Assembly (NCBI GenBank): GCA_947589735.1
Contig: CANQCR010000010.1
Span: 1-56,519 of the forward strand
DNA: 56,519 nucleotides
Reading direction: 5' to 3'
Source of the DNA: an uncultured Bacilli bacterium
GTDB taxonomy: Bacteria; Bacillota_I; Bacilli_A; RF39; UBA660
In this document: positions 8,519 through 18,076 of the stretch, one piece after another
Layout of the letters: each line of letters starts with the position of its first letter
How positions within the stretch are numbered: the first letter of the stretch is position 1
Notes under the pieces: model-generated
What the model was told of the DNA's origin: nothing
What the model saw: only the letters and a program-made list of their open reading frames with translations
The model's database searches: none
Translations under genes and position numbers: made by a program

Positions 8519-9253
8519 TTATATTTTATTAGCTTTTTCTTGCTTTTCTTTTAATTTCTTAAATAACAAAATAACACCAGAAATAGAAAGAATAATAATA
8601 CCTGTAACAACAAATATTAAATACTTATTGTCTAATATTTTCTCTTTAATCTTTTCAATTTCTGTTTTGGGCTTATCAACAGTTACTTTCTCTTTTGAAT
8701 TAAATGAGATTCTAATCGTCTTAAGCCCGGTTTCTTCATCATAATTCCAATAATACACATTATTGCCAACACTATCAGCATTGTGTTCAACAACCTTAAA
8801 TGGTAAACTAATCGTAATTCTAGCAGTATCCACAGGTATACTAGTTTGATCTTGCTCTGCATGTGAAAATGCCCCAGAAATCGAAAGTGTCACAATATCA
8901 CCATCAACTTGATAGTCAATAGCATCTTGTGAATATTGACTTGAAAAGATGGTATTCTTAGCGTATTCTTCGATATTAGCATAATCTTTTGATGTTTTTA
9001 TACCGCCAGTTGAATTATTAATAACCGTATCTGTATAGTATCCATTTTCATTTAAAGTGTCAACATATGGACTTAATATACTAGCTATAATTGTTCCAGG
9101 CATTTGATTACCATATTCTTCATAATACTCTTTTGGTTCTGTGGCTGATAATGTTTCCGTTACTGACAAATCATCATTTATTTTAACTTTATAATCAGCA
9201 TTACAACCAGCACATATTATAATTAATATCATTATTAATAATTTCTTTTTCAT
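8519..9253 (-). CDS. Lipoprotein with C-terminal membrane helix (EHNAD family, copy 1)
   Basis: The 244-residue protein has a lipoprotein signal (basic start, hydrophobic run, CAGC with Cys17 as the likely lipidated residue), a beta-rich exported domain, and a C-terminal transmembrane helix at about 212-233 followed by a basic cytoplasmic tail. It shares signal type, topology and the motif VxEHNADxVxxN followed by YYW/YTW with the protein encoded at 10636-11316. The pair therefore looks like diverged paralogs flanking the SpoIID-C39 gene. The layout recalls LppM-like exported domains, but I would not assign that family firmly. AGGAGA lies 8 bases upstream of the ATG. Position inside the secretion operon suggests a structural or assembly role on the outer face of the membrane. 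Confidence 0.8.
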   Translation of the reverse strand: MKKKLLIMILIIICAGCNADYKVKINDDLSVTETLSATEPKEYYEEYGNQMPGTIIASILSPYVDTLNENGYYTDTVINNSTGGIKTSKDYANIEEYAKNTIFSSQYSQDAIDYQVDGDIVTLSISGAFSHAEQDQTSIPVDTARITISLPFKVVEHNADSVGNNVYYWNYDEETGLKTIRISFNSKEKVTVDKPKTEIEKIKEKILDNKYLIFVVTGIIILSISGVILLFKKLKEKQEKANKI

Positions 9254-9255
9254 AA

Positions 9256-10620
9256 TCAGCTTCTCCTTGCAATAATATAACCTACAGCTTCAGGCTTGAT
9301 AATGTTAGCAAAGCTAAAATTAGCATTATTACTAGAATGATTTGGATCAGCAACTGAAACCTCTCCATTAGAGGTCATACCAGTAAGAACAATGAAGTGA
9401 CCACCAGTCGTAAAATGCCCTTTTTTCATTAGAGCAATGACTAGAGCATTACCCGTTTTTAGTGCATTTAAAACCTCAGTTGAATCCCAAGATTCATGGG
9501 CATCAATGCCATAGGTATTTTTCAATACTGCTGCTAGAACACTACTAGAACTACCGGTACTATAGCAACCTGAATTTTGACATACAGCTTGAGTAGCTTT
9601 TTTAGGATCGGTGCTACGACCCATACTAGCCGCAACAATAGCTACTGATGTTGGACCACATCCATGACTTTGAATTGTAGCCCAATTACCATATTTATCT
9701 TTAATGCTTGGAGTATTAACATCAACACCATAATAAAATGAAGCATAATCATTTTGATTAAAATATGCAATTTTACCAAAACTTGAATTTAAATATTGAT
9801 AACTATCAGCGCCTGTATCAAGTTTTTTTATTGGTTCTTTATAGAATAAATCAATAATTTGATCATATTTATAATGTTCACCAATTGCTAAATACATAGC
9901 AATCGTTTGACTCATTCCCCAGTGATGGGCATTATAAGTCCCTAATGATGTTCCAAAAACACCAGGAGTATTAAATACTTTCGTCATTGATGGTCCATTC
10001 CATATCCAGTCACTATTAGGATCATCACTCCATCTTTGAAACTTAATGCTCCAGCCGGAACTATCATTTCTAGTATACCACTGACTAGCTGGATATGATT
10101 GATAAGATGTTACAGCAACTTTATCATTACGCACTACGACTAGATGGTCGGTTTCTTGAGCTGCTTTTACGCATAACTGTCCACTAGCACTATTTTTATT
10201 AACTGCTTTATATACCTGAAATCCTTGACTACTTCCAACATTACAATTACTAGAATTTAATTTGGAACCGATTAAGAAAGACCTTGCAGCTATAGCTTGA
10301 GCTTTCATCGCCTCAAACTTAGTTTCACTAGCACCCATTTCGGCATTTACAACACCAGCAACATAGTCCTCTAATGGAACAATTTGGCCACCAACCGTTA
10401 CATTTTCACAAATACCATTGTAACCAAATAATTCAAATCCACCTGTATGGCGATATACAATATCCTTATATAATTTATAGAATTCATATATGTCTTGTCT
10501 AGTACTTTTGACTACACTTTCACGAGCCTCAGAAGAGAATTCATAGGATTTGGTTTCTTGAGGCAATATAAAGAAAAAGATACTTGATAATATACATAGT
10601 ATTTTTATACTTTTTTTCAT
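9256..10620 (-). CDS. Fusion of SpoIID-type transglycosylase and C39-like peptidase domains
   Basis: A signal peptide (about 1-24) is followed by a SpoIID/LytB-like domain: LEDYVAGVVNAEM at about 83-95 with the catalytic-type Glu94, KAQAIAARSF, and HHWGMSQ near 232. SpoIID domains cleave glycan strands of peptidoglycan. From about 295 a papain-like C39/CHAP-type domain follows, with SHGCGPTS (Cys321), GGHFIVLTG (His408) and VADPNH (Asp425) forming a plausible triad. An exported two-domain enzyme could cut both glycan and peptide parts of the wall, or process an exported substrate. The ATG at 10620 follows GAGGTG by 6 bases. It lies between two paralogous lipoproteins in the secretion operon. 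Confidence 0.87.
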   Translation of the reverse strand: MKKSIKILCILSSIFFFILPQETKSYEFSSEARESVVKSTRQDIYEFYKLYKDIVYRHTGGFELFGYNGICENVTVGGQIVPLEDYVAGVVNAEMGASETKFEAMKAQAIAARSFLIGSKLNSSNCNVGSSQGFQVYKAVNKNSASGQLCVKAAQETDHLVVVRNDKVAVTSYQSYPASQWYTRNDSSGWSIKFQRWSDDPNSDWIWNGPSMTKVFNTPGVFGTSLGTYNAHHWGMSQTIAMYLAIGEHYKYDQIIDLFYKEPIKKLDTGADSYQYLNSSFGKIAYFNQNDYASFYYGVDVNTPSIKDKYGNWATIQSHGCGPTSVAIVAASMGRSTDPKKATQAVCQNSGCYSTGSSSSVLAAVLKNTYGIDAHESWDSTEVLNALKTGNALVIALMKKGHFTTGGHFIVLTGMTSNGEVSVADPNHSSNNANFSFANIIKPEAVGYIIARRS

Positions 10621-10635
10621 TACTACCACCTCATA

Positions 10636-11316
10636 CTATAAACGATTAGCTTCCTTCCCTTGCTTAAACTTCATATATAAGAAAAGTCCACTAACTAAAA
10701 TGATTAAACCAATGATTAACAAAGTAAAATTAGTCTTTGTTTCTTGAGTAATTATTTCTTCTTTAGGCATTTTAATATCGATATTAACATTATCTTGATT
10801 ATCACGATTAATAATCCAAGTATATGTATTTCCGTTTACTTTATCTGCATTATGTTCAGTGACCTTACGATCTGTTGTGAAATTAATTTGTACTTCATCA
10901 CCATACAAACAATAAAACTTGCCACTAGCAGAAAAAAAGGCTCCAGTTTTTCCATCACTAAAAGACGATGACTGAAAGCAAAGTTTTTTTGCTTGTGATT
11001 TATTATATTCATCTAAAGTATAATCATATTTTAAAGTAACTATTGTACTAGATACTGTTTTATTAACTGTTTTATCATATTTTATATCTTCGTTATCAGC
11101 AAAAGGATACTGATCCATTTCAATAAATGGTGTTATAGGATCATCAAGTTCTAATCCCAATGCTTCATCTTCGGGGGTCAATTTAGGAATATCACTATTA
11201 CTTATCGTAGTAATAATTTCCTCTGATATTTTGCCATCTTCAAATTTTAAATTATATTGACTAGAACAGCCGGTTAAAAGGATAGTGAAAACTACAATAA
11301 AAATAATTTTTTTCAT
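10636..11316 (-). CDS. Lipoprotein with C-terminal membrane helix (EHNAD family, copy 2)
   Basis: The protein begins MKKIIFIVVF with a good lipobox LTGC (Cys17), then an exported beta-rich domain and a C-terminal helix at about 196-215. The motif VTEHNADKV with NTYTW matches the lipoprotein encoded at 8519-9253. The frame extends upstream into the previous gene, but the ATG at 11316 is preceded by AGGATAGGTGAT and starts the signal peptide, so it is the real start. The two lipoproteins may act as a pair in the same membrane complex; that is inference from context. Confidence 0.8.
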   Translation of the reverse strand: MKKIIFIVVFTILLTGCSSQYNLKFEDGKISEEIITTISNSDIPKLTPEDEALGLELDDPITPFIEMDQYPFADNEDIKYDKTVNKTVSSTIVTLKYDYTLDEYNKSQAKKLCFQSSSFSDGKTGAFFSASGKFYCLYGDEVQINFTTDRKVTEHNADKVNGNTYTWIINRDNQDNVNIDIKMPKEEIITQETKTNFTLLIIGLIILVSGLFLYMKFKQGKEANRL

Positions 11317-11324
11317 CTTATCAC

Positions 11325-13220
11325 CTATCCTTCGTACCAAGATCCATAACCAGCTACTCGACATGTAGTAAGAGGGTAACTCAATTCCATAACAGAGTTA
11401 CTCATATTACCTTCAATAGTAATAACCCTATCCCCTTCAACTCTTTGAACAATCGCAATGTGATCTAACCTATCACCATAAACTGTAGGCATTCTACCAT
11501 TCCAATTACAATTCCAATCATAGAAAATTAAGTCGCCTGGTTTAGGTGTATAAGGTTCGGTTGAACCATTTTTACCCTTAAATTTTGGTAGTCGATCATT
11601 CCAATAAAAATTAATATTAGGATCTTCACTTTCATACATCCAATGGGCAAAGCCATATACAACGCCACTTTTAACAGGGATGATATCAGATAATTTAGTA
11701 TTATTGTACTCAGTATTAGCAACTACCCAAGATACAAAAGCTGCACACCAAGCACTACCACTACTACCACCCCAACCCATAAACTCTTTATATTTAGCGC
11801 CACCATGGGCAGATGGATCTTCCAATTGAGCCACAGCTAGGTTTACCATAACTTCAGCTAAATTGTTGCCTGCTATACCTTTTTTAGGATACATTTTTTT
11901 ATCAATATATTCTAATAAAAACTCATCATATTTATCCAAGTCAATTTCATAAGTACTGTATTTAGAATAACCAGAAGAACATGGTAATCTCTTTTCGCCA
12001 CCTGGCTCAAAATACTCATCTTCTACATCGATATCCGTTCTAGAAGTTTTACCACAGCTTTGAACGGTTGTCTTCTTAACCATATTTTTAGCTAAAATAT
12101 TTAAATCATACCGTGAATCATCACTATCTAGATAACGATAGCCACTAATTCTAGTAAAATCTGTATCCCAGTCCAATTCTGAAGGTGTACTCATATCAGA
12201 AGCTTTGTCTTTATCGTATCCACCTAAATTAGCTTCCATCCCTTCTTCTTGCGTATCCGCACTATATAAATCAGTGGCTACTAACAAAAACCAGTCTAAA
12301 TCAACACCATACTTACTTTTATATCGATTAGCTAAGTCAGCCACTTTTAAATAATAAAGAACTTCTGGTCTATCTGAGCAATCTGAACCAGAACAAGTCG
12401 GTTCTGATGAAAAAACATTACCTAAAATTTTCATTCTTTCATAATATTCATCAGGTATTGTTTCACCTGATCCCATTCCCATGCCTAACTGCAAATTAGA
12501 AGTATCGCCCATTCCTTTACCGGAAGGATCTCTACCATTAATTAAATCAACAGCCCCAGAAATGCCATACTCATCAATTACTTCATCAACTAATCCAGCT
12601 GCCAAATAAGAGCTAGTTCCATTTTCTAATAAATCACCTAATACAGCGATTACAAAGAAAAGAATAATCACTGTTATAGGTACAACCATTACAATTACCT
12701 TAACAATAACACGAGGAATATTAAAAGAACCCTTAATTAATTTATCAAATAATTCCTGTCCCTCATCATTTTGCTTTTTATCTTCTGAATTAGAACCAGT
12801 ATCATTAGATGAACTGTTAGAAGGTTCTGCTTTAGATATACCATCAGCAGCAGCTTTTTGACCACGATTAGAGATGGCGTTTTTTACGCCACTCGCAAGT
12901 GCTAATGCTTTACCAGGTAGTCCACCAACGGCACTAGCAAGTTTAGGAAGGGCACTTTGATTATTTTTCTTTCTTCTTAAATCATCACCAGCGTTATCAA
13001 TAGCAGCTTTATTAGGTGTTCTTCCTAATCCCCTAGGAGGTTCCTGGCGACGTGGTGGAAGTGGTGAAGATGGAATCTCACGTTTTCCTAAATTACCTTG
13101 CTGACTTTTAGCAGCCGCTAAAGAAGCATTATCTTTAGCGGCATGGGCAGCATTAAATTTTTCTGCTTGACCACTACTTTGAGCAGTACTATCTTTTATA
13201 GGAGCTTGTCCGTTGTTCAT
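11325..13220 (-). CDS. VirB1-like membrane-anchored cell-wall hydrolase with CHAP domain
   Basis: The 631-residue protein has a charged, low-complexity cytoplasmic N-terminus (1-165), one membrane helix (about 171-198), an exported middle region with paired Cys residues, and a C-terminal CHAP amidase/peptidase domain. The likely active site is Cys492 (SAWCAAFVSWV), His587 (DHIAIV) and Glu603 or Asn605 (TIEGN). Gram-positive conjugation systems carry such membrane-anchored hydrolases (PrgK/TcpG types), often with an additional lysozyme-like domain. The stretch RYKSKYGVDLDWFLLVAT (about 299-316) could be a remnant or variant of one. It lies directly downstream of virB4. AGGTGATAAG precedes the start. 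Confidence 0.87.
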   Translation of the reverse strand: MNNGQAPIKDSTAQSSGQAEKFNAAHAAKDNASLAAAKSQQGNLGKREIPSSPLPPRRQEPPRGLGRTPNKAAIDNAGDDLRRKKNNQSALPKLASAVGGLPGKALALASGVKNAISNRGQKAAADGISKAEPSNSSSNDTGSNSEDKKQNDEGQELFDKLIKGSFNIPRVIVKVIVMVVPITVIILFFVIAVLGDLLENGTSSYLAAGLVDEVIDEYGISGAVDLINGRDPSGKGMGDTSNLQLGMGMGSGETIPDEYYERMKILGNVFSSEPTCSGSDCSDRPEVLYYLKVADLANRYKSKYGVDLDWFLLVATDLYSADTQEEGMEANLGGYDKDKASDMSTPSELDWDTDFTRISGYRYLDSDDSRYDLNILAKNMVKKTTVQSCGKTSRTDIDVEDEYFEPGGEKRLPCSSGYSKYSTYEIDLDKYDEFLLEYIDKKMYPKKGIAGNNLAEVMVNLAVAQLEDPSAHGGAKYKEFMGWGGSSGSAWCAAFVSWVVANTEYNNTKLSDIIPVKSGVVYGFAHWMYESEDPNINFYWNDRLPKFKGKNGSTEPYTPKPGDLIFYDWNCNWNGRMPTVYGDRLDHIAIVQRVEGDRVITIEGNMSNSVMELSYPLTTCRVAGYGSWYEG

Positions 13221-13243
13221 CTTATCACCTACTTAATTTAAGA

Positions 13244-15031
13244 TTATAAACCGCCTCCACGGCCAAATGAGTCCAATTCTTCATCAGTAACCACAATATT
13301 AATCCGCATACGTCTACTACCACAAATAAACAATGCTTCTCCTTGTCCATATTTCTTAATACTTTCAACTTCACTCTCATTTAAATCCACCAGTCTAGCT
13401 AAATCGGTAGCAGCTTGCTTTTTTAAGCCCATTACTAAATAGTAAGAGGCATTATCAAATATAGCCTTACCTTGGGTAATAACTGCTGGATCACAGAAAT
13501 CGGTTGGTTGCTGTGTAATAATGATTGTTCCGGTGTTATACTTACGTGCACGTCTTTGAATTTGTGCTAAAAAGTCTGCACCTAAAACGTTCTTATCACT
13601 AAGTAAAACGTGAGCCTCATCAACCATTAAAATTGTATTACGCTTAACATCAAGAGTTAAACTCCATGCATACTTTAAAACGTTAAAGAACAAAGCATTA
13701 CGAATGTTAGCATCAGAGTTCATTAACTCACGAATATTAAAGACAATAAAGTCACTATTAGTAGCAATTGTCGTATGACCATCAAAATAATAACGCAATT
13801 CTTTTACCAATGGTCTAATCTTTAATTCAAGGCGCTCTAAAATATCACGTTCTTGCGTTCTTTCAGGCATTGATAAAAGTTTACCTTTAACGGTTGCATA
13901 AACATCTTTAAAGGTTGGATAATCTCTCGAGGTTAACTTTGTAAAATCAGTATCAAAATTAATACTAAATCTTCGATATGTCTCTTGAACAATTTCACTA
14001 AACATATTAAGGACATCCTCTTCAACTGATGGATCATAATATTTTAAGAAGGCTTTAACAGATTGAATGGTTCTTGTAAATGTCGTATATCCTAATCCTT
14101 GTTTAACTTCTTCTTCATCAACATCCATAACAACTTCAAGGGGATTAATCATACCAAACTTACCACCTTTACCAAGGCTAATGAAATCACCATCGTAAAG
14201 GCTACACATATCCTCTAACTCACCCTCTGGATCAATAACAACTAACTGGTAATTATTACGTATATGCGTTCTAAGTAATAATTTAGCAGCAGTTGACTTA
14301 CCACTACCAGAAGTACCTAAGATAATCATGTTGGCATTATTTCGGTTATGTTCTTTTTTCATTTGATATAAGAATTGATTAAATAAAATAACACCCCCTG
14401 AAAAATCAATACCAAGTAGCGTAGAAAGGCCTGGATCTTTGATACTATCAAAGATAAAAGGATACATTGCAGCTATAGTTGGAGCTGGTATTGGGGTTCC
14501 AATACGATCCTCTAAATCTTGTTTTCCATAAATTGGAAGCATTGACTTTAAAACTTTGTCTTGTTCAAAACGAAGAGGGATAGCTTTCATTTCCATAGCT
14601 TCCAAATAGTTTTTCAGTTGTAGCTTTTTCAAAACCAATTCATCTTCGGAATTCGCAGTAATCATAATATGCATTTGAAAATCATATATTTTAGCCTGAG
14701 TAGCTGCTAATTCGGATACAAATTGTTCCAAAGAAGCATAATCCTGTTTGATACGCTCTTGAATCGTCTTATCTTTTTCTTCCTGATATCTCGCCTTTAA
14801 ATCAGCAATTTCTTTATTAAGCATTTTTTGAATAGTACTAAATGGTAAAGGTATATGCTTGATAACTAATTTAACACCAGACATTGACGTTAAAGATGCT
14901 AAATAACCAGGATATATATACTTTGGGTAACTAATAACTGTCAAAATTGTGGCATATTTATCGCTAATTACAAACTCAGCAGGTTTAAACTCTAGCCCCT
15001 TAGGAGCTATTTGACTCTTTATATCCATCAT
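13244..15031 (-). CDS. virB4: VirB4-type secretion ATPase
   Basis: VirB4 ATPases energise assembly and transport in all type IV secretion systems. The 595-residue protein begins with the Gram-positive VirB4 entry motif IAPKGLEF, followed by a conserved CagE/TrbE-like N-domain. The P-loop is GTSGSGKST (239-247), Walker B is NTILMVDEAH (465-474), and the late motif GTIIITQQPTDF follows. Its ATG overlaps the stop of the preceding TraC-like gene (ATGA), so the two proteins are translationally coupled. The usual extra N-terminal domain of longer VirB4/TraC proteins is encoded by that separate gene. Confidence 0.95.
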   Translation of the reverse strand: MMDIKSQIAPKGLEFKPAEFVISDKYATILTVISYPKYIYPGYLASLTSMSGVKLVIKHIPLPFSTIQKMLNKEIADLKARYQEEKDKTIQERIKQDYASLEQFVSELAATQAKIYDFQMHIMITANSEDELVLKKLQLKNYLEAMEMKAIPLRFEQDKVLKSMLPIYGKQDLEDRIGTPIPAPTIAAMYPFIFDSIKDPGLSTLLGIDFSGGVILFNQFLYQMKKEHNRNNANMIILGTSGSGKSTAAKLLLRTHIRNNYQLVVIDPEGELEDMCSLYDGDFISLGKGGKFGMINPLEVVMDVDEEEVKQGLGYTTFTRTIQSVKAFLKYYDPSVEEDVLNMFSEIVQETYRRFSINFDTDFTKLTSRDYPTFKDVYATVKGKLLSMPERTQERDILERLELKIRPLVKELRYYFDGHTTIATNSDFIVFNIRELMNSDANIRNALFFNVLKYAWSLTLDVKRNTILMVDEAHVLLSDKNVLGADFLAQIQRRARKYNTGTIIITQQPTDFCDPAVITQGKAIFDNASYYLVMGLKKQAATDLARLVDLNESEVESIKKYGQGEALFICGSRRMRINIVVTDEELDSFGRGGGL

Positions 15032-15579
15032 GATAACACCGTCCCAAACTCAGTGGTAACACCACCATTTAAGAAATTGTCTAGAATCATTCTTAAATCA
15101 TCATTAGTTGTTTGAAATGCTGTTAAACCTGCATTAGCAAAGTTGTTAATTAAATTCCTAATTCGTTTATTAATTGTATCATCGTTCTTTTCTTTAAATA
15201 GTAAGAAATATTCTGTATCTACAACATTATTATTCATAAACATATTAGCCTTACTTAAGTCTTGATTAATAATTTTTCTTCTAGCAGGATCTGTTGTTTT
15301 ATTATAAAGTAATTCTAATTCTGATAAGTAAACATTAATATCTACTGGTCGATCAGCTACAACAATCCAGAATTCATAGTCAATAACATTATAAACAGTT
15401 TTTAAATTAGCTATAATTGCATCCTGCATATTAGGATCTAGTATGAAAATATTACGAGGCATTATTTTAACACCCGTAACCTTTAAATTATCTCTTCCTT
15501 CAAGGTATATAACACCATTAGTTATACTCTTTATAGGAATATCATCATTTGTGAATTTGCTCACTGTCTTCTTCGCCAT
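15028..15579 (-). CDS. TraC-like N-domain protein (VirB4 partner)
   Basis: This 183-residue soluble protein resembles the N-terminal TraC-like domain that precedes VirB4 ATPases in some systems. It starts with a strand-rich region (IPIKSITNGVIYLEGRDNLKV), then helical segments and no signal peptide or membrane helix. Overlap with virB4 by ATGA and with the upstream PrgI-like gene by 35 bases shows tight coupling. It has no P-loop, so it is probably a structural partner of VirB4 at the inner face of the membrane. I see no frameshift: both genes have sound starts and stops, so the split looks natural. Confidence 0.72.
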   Translation of the reverse strand: MAKKTVSKFTNDDIPIKSITNGVIYLEGRDNLKVTGVKIMPRNIFILDPNMQDAIIANLKTVYNVIDYEFWIVVADRPVDINVYLSELELLYNKTTDPARRKIINQDLSKANMFMNNNVVDTEYFLLFKEKNDDTINKRIRNLINNFANAGLTAFQTTNDDLRMILDNFLNGGVTTEFGTVLS

Positions 15580-15874
15580 TTAAGAAACACCAACCTTTCC
15601 ATATATATTGTTGCCTTGTTGTATAAAATGTATAAGCAAGGCCAATTATCGTTCTTATGTTATGATAATTCGGTATTGGAATAACTAAAACGCCAGTTGT
15701 AACTCCTGGTACTAACGCCATAATCGCATACTTTAATTCATCGACAGGAAGTAGCATTAGAAGTAGAAGCGAAGCTCCCACTCCTAATCCAAATAAAATT
15801 AAATCCGTCTTGTTAAATATCCCAAATATCAACATTGATTTTTTAGAATTGGCCGGTATTAAATATCCACCCAT
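15545..15874 (-). CDS. PrgI/VirB3-like inner-membrane protein
   Basis: The 109-residue protein carries a short N-terminal segment (IPANSKKSMLIFGIFNKTD), two closely spaced membrane helices (about 25-45 and 48-65), and a cytoplasmic tail. This is the layout of PrgI/VirB3 proteins, which sit directly upstream of VirB4 in Gram-positive type IV secretion clusters. The ribosome binding site GGGGATGTG lies 6-10 bases before the ATG. Its stop lies inside the next gene, consistent with coupling. The assignment rests on size, topology and position. Confidence 0.8.
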   Translation of the reverse strand: MGGYLIPANSKKSMLIFGIFNKTDLILFGLGVGASLLLLMLLPVDELKYAIMALVPGVTTGVLVIPIPNYHNIRTIIGLAYTFYTTRQQYIWKGWCFLNGEEDSEQIHK

Positions 15875-15898
15875 TTATATCACATCCCCTTTTTAGTA

Positions 15899-18052
15899 TT
15901 AATGACCTTTTCCACCAGGTTTACCGCCAGGTTGAATTTGGCCAGCAGCTATTATATCTGAATTAGCAACTTCCATATCACCCTTGTTCCTTTTGGCAGC
16001 ACCTTCAACACCAGTTAAACCACCATCATAAGTTATTTCAGTATATCCGCCTACATCCTTACCAGATTTATTAGCAGTGGCAACAGCAGAATCAAGATTG
16101 CGTTGATAAGCTCTTAATTCTTTTCTTCCTTCAGCACCAATTCCACTAACATCGGTTCCATTCCGAACGTCAGATGCTACATCATTAACCCATTTGTCTA
16201 AAGCTCTCTTGGTGTCTTCTCTTGCTTGGGCATCACCAGTTTGAACTGCAGCTTCATATTCTCTTTTTAGCCTTTTACCGGTCTCACTCATGGCAGTTAT
16301 TTTATCAAAATATTGTTGTTGAGCATCAAGAACATGTTGATTAGCAGAAGTGGCAAGATTAAGTCGTCTTCCTGTTCTTCCTTCAGCAGCACGTACATCA
16401 GAAGCATCTAAACCTTGTGCACGAGCTTCCTTAAATTGCAAGTGTCTTTGATGCCCTGCACTATATGAATTTGCGAAATTCTTACCAAATTTGTCACCAC
16501 GGAGACCGCCTACAATAGCTTTACCTAGGGCCCCCCTATGAATACCTTGTCCAGTCATAAAACCAGCTGCTCCAACCAAACCGGCTGTTCCTAGTCCTGC
16601 TCCAAGTCCAACAGCTTTTCTTCCTACACCAGCTATTGCCTTTCCTCCTAATGCTTCATCTCCAATACGTTTCAACGGATTAAGAGTAAATTTGCCATCA
16701 CCCTTAATACTGAAGATTTCCTTGATAATATCTGGTAATTTTTTAACAAAAATTAACACACCAAGTATCATAAATACATTAACAAGTGGATTAGAAACAA
16801 GATCTCCAGTAACAACATCTCTAAATGAGCCAACTAAACTTATAACATAAATTCCAAAATATAGTGCCGCTAGTCTAAAAAACAAATCCAAATATGTCGT
16901 CACACACATTTTAGTCCATCGTTGAAACATTCCGTCTTTGCTAGACTTCGGATCACAATATGACAAAATTGGAATTGGAGCTATCATCTGTAAGAAACCA
17001 AGTTTTACAGAACGAATAGCCACATCAATGCAAAACATTAATAATAAATAAATAGTTGCAACTCCTACAGCTGTACTGACACCCATCTTATAATCAATAA
17101 AATATCTAGCCGTAGCATCACCATTATCATCAATTCCTACTGGTTCACTCTCCCTAGCTAAAATAACATTCTTTTTAAACATCATATCAAAATTCTGATA
17201 TGCCACTCCGTTGGCATAATCTTGATATACTAAACCTAATTCACTATTATCAAATAATTTTTTTAAGTGCCCATAGCTTTCAAGACCTTTAAGTTCTTCA
17301 TAGCTATCATCGTCTAGTGCCGGTGCTCCATCATCACCATCCGCAAGATAGATATGTTGCGTCATATCGTAATATCCAAAGCAAGATGGGTTAAGTTGAT
17401 ATATGAACATTGATCTTTCATCACCAGTTGTATCTAATTTTCTAAATACATAGTCACCAACCGAAGCCTTACCATTTTTAACATCAGCATAATCATTTGA
17501 ATATGTATCATATGGATGACGACAATCAATTAAATCAAATTCACTATTACCAGTAAATTCTTCAAAATTAGGCTGAGCAAAGTTATACATAATCGTAAAC
17601 TGCATTCTTTCCCCAGCTGTCTCAATATAAGATTGTCCCGATATAGAAGAAGTATCAGTTCCTTGTGGAACTCCAAAAACTAAAGCCATCAAAGTGTTTT
17701 CCTCTAAAATTATTGATTGTAGCTCAAATGCCTCTGTAAAAACATATGGTAGTAGTACAATCATAACAAGTGACAATATAACCCTTTTTACAATTTGCGA
17801 AAAACCTTTTTCTTTATCAGAAAAGTCATCTGGATTAATGACATAGTTTATTAAAGATACGCTTATTTTAAATAGCATAAAAATACCAATTAATGCATAA
17901 ATTCGTTCAGCAAAAGCATTTATTGATGATTGTGAAAAAATAGATGTTCTAGCTAGCTGAATTAGCAAACCATACACATCATCAATTAAGCCATAAACGA
18001 CTTTATCTAGCGAAAAAAACAAAGTTTTAAAAACTCTAATTACAAATTCCAT
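15899..18052 (-). CDS. VirB6/TrbL-like polytopic channel protein
   Basis: The 717-residue protein has several membrane helices in the N-terminal half, including MFCIDVAIRSVKLGFLQMIA and the polar-aromatic motif PIPILSYCDPKSSKDG that resembles the conserved loop of VirB6/TrbL proteins. A large exported loop (about 125-320) contains Cys residues. From about residue 470 the protein becomes Gly/Ala-rich and then a charged, mostly helical cytoplasmic tail ending in a Gly/Pro/Lys stretch. VirB6 proteins form the inner-membrane channel. It precedes the PrgI-like, TraC-like and VirB4 genes in the usual order. Confidence 0.85.
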   Translation of the reverse strand: MEFVIRVFKTLFFSLDKVVYGLIDDVYGLLIQLARTSIFSQSSINAFAERIYALIGIFMLFKISVSLINYVINPDDFSDKEKGFSQIVKRVILSLVMIVLLPYVFTEAFELQSIILEENTLMALVFGVPQGTDTSSISGQSYIETAGERMQFTIMYNFAQPNFEEFTGNSEFDLIDCRHPYDTYSNDYADVKNGKASVGDYVFRKLDTTGDERSMFIYQLNPSCFGYYDMTQHIYLADGDDGAPALDDDSYEELKGLESYGHLKKLFDNSELGLVYQDYANGVAYQNFDMMFKKNVILARESEPVGIDDNGDATARYFIDYKMGVSTAVGVATIYLLLMFCIDVAIRSVKLGFLQMIAPIPILSYCDPKSSKDGMFQRWTKMCVTTYLDLFFRLAALYFGIYVISLVGSFRDVVTGDLVSNPLVNVFMILGVLIFVKKLPDIIKEIFSIKGDGKFTLNPLKRIGDEALGGKAIAGVGRKAVGLGAGLGTAGLVGAAGFMTGQGIHRGALGKAIVGGLRGDKFGKNFANSYSAGHQRHLQFKEARAQGLDASDVRAAEGRTGRRLNLATSANQHVLDAQQQYFDKITAMSETGKRLKREYEAAVQTGDAQAREDTKRALDKWVNDVASDVRNGTDVSGIGAEGRKELRAYQRNLDSAVATANKSGKDVGGYTEITYDGGLTGVEGAAKRNKGDMEVANSDIIAAGQIQPGGKPGGKGH

Positions 18053-18076
18053 AAAATATCTTACCCCGATCTTTTA

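Noticed and set aside
15028-15031. Frameshift splitting virB4
   Set aside because: The ATGA overlap has a proper start and stop, and the downstream protein begins at the normal VirB4 entry motif, so a natural gene split is more likely.
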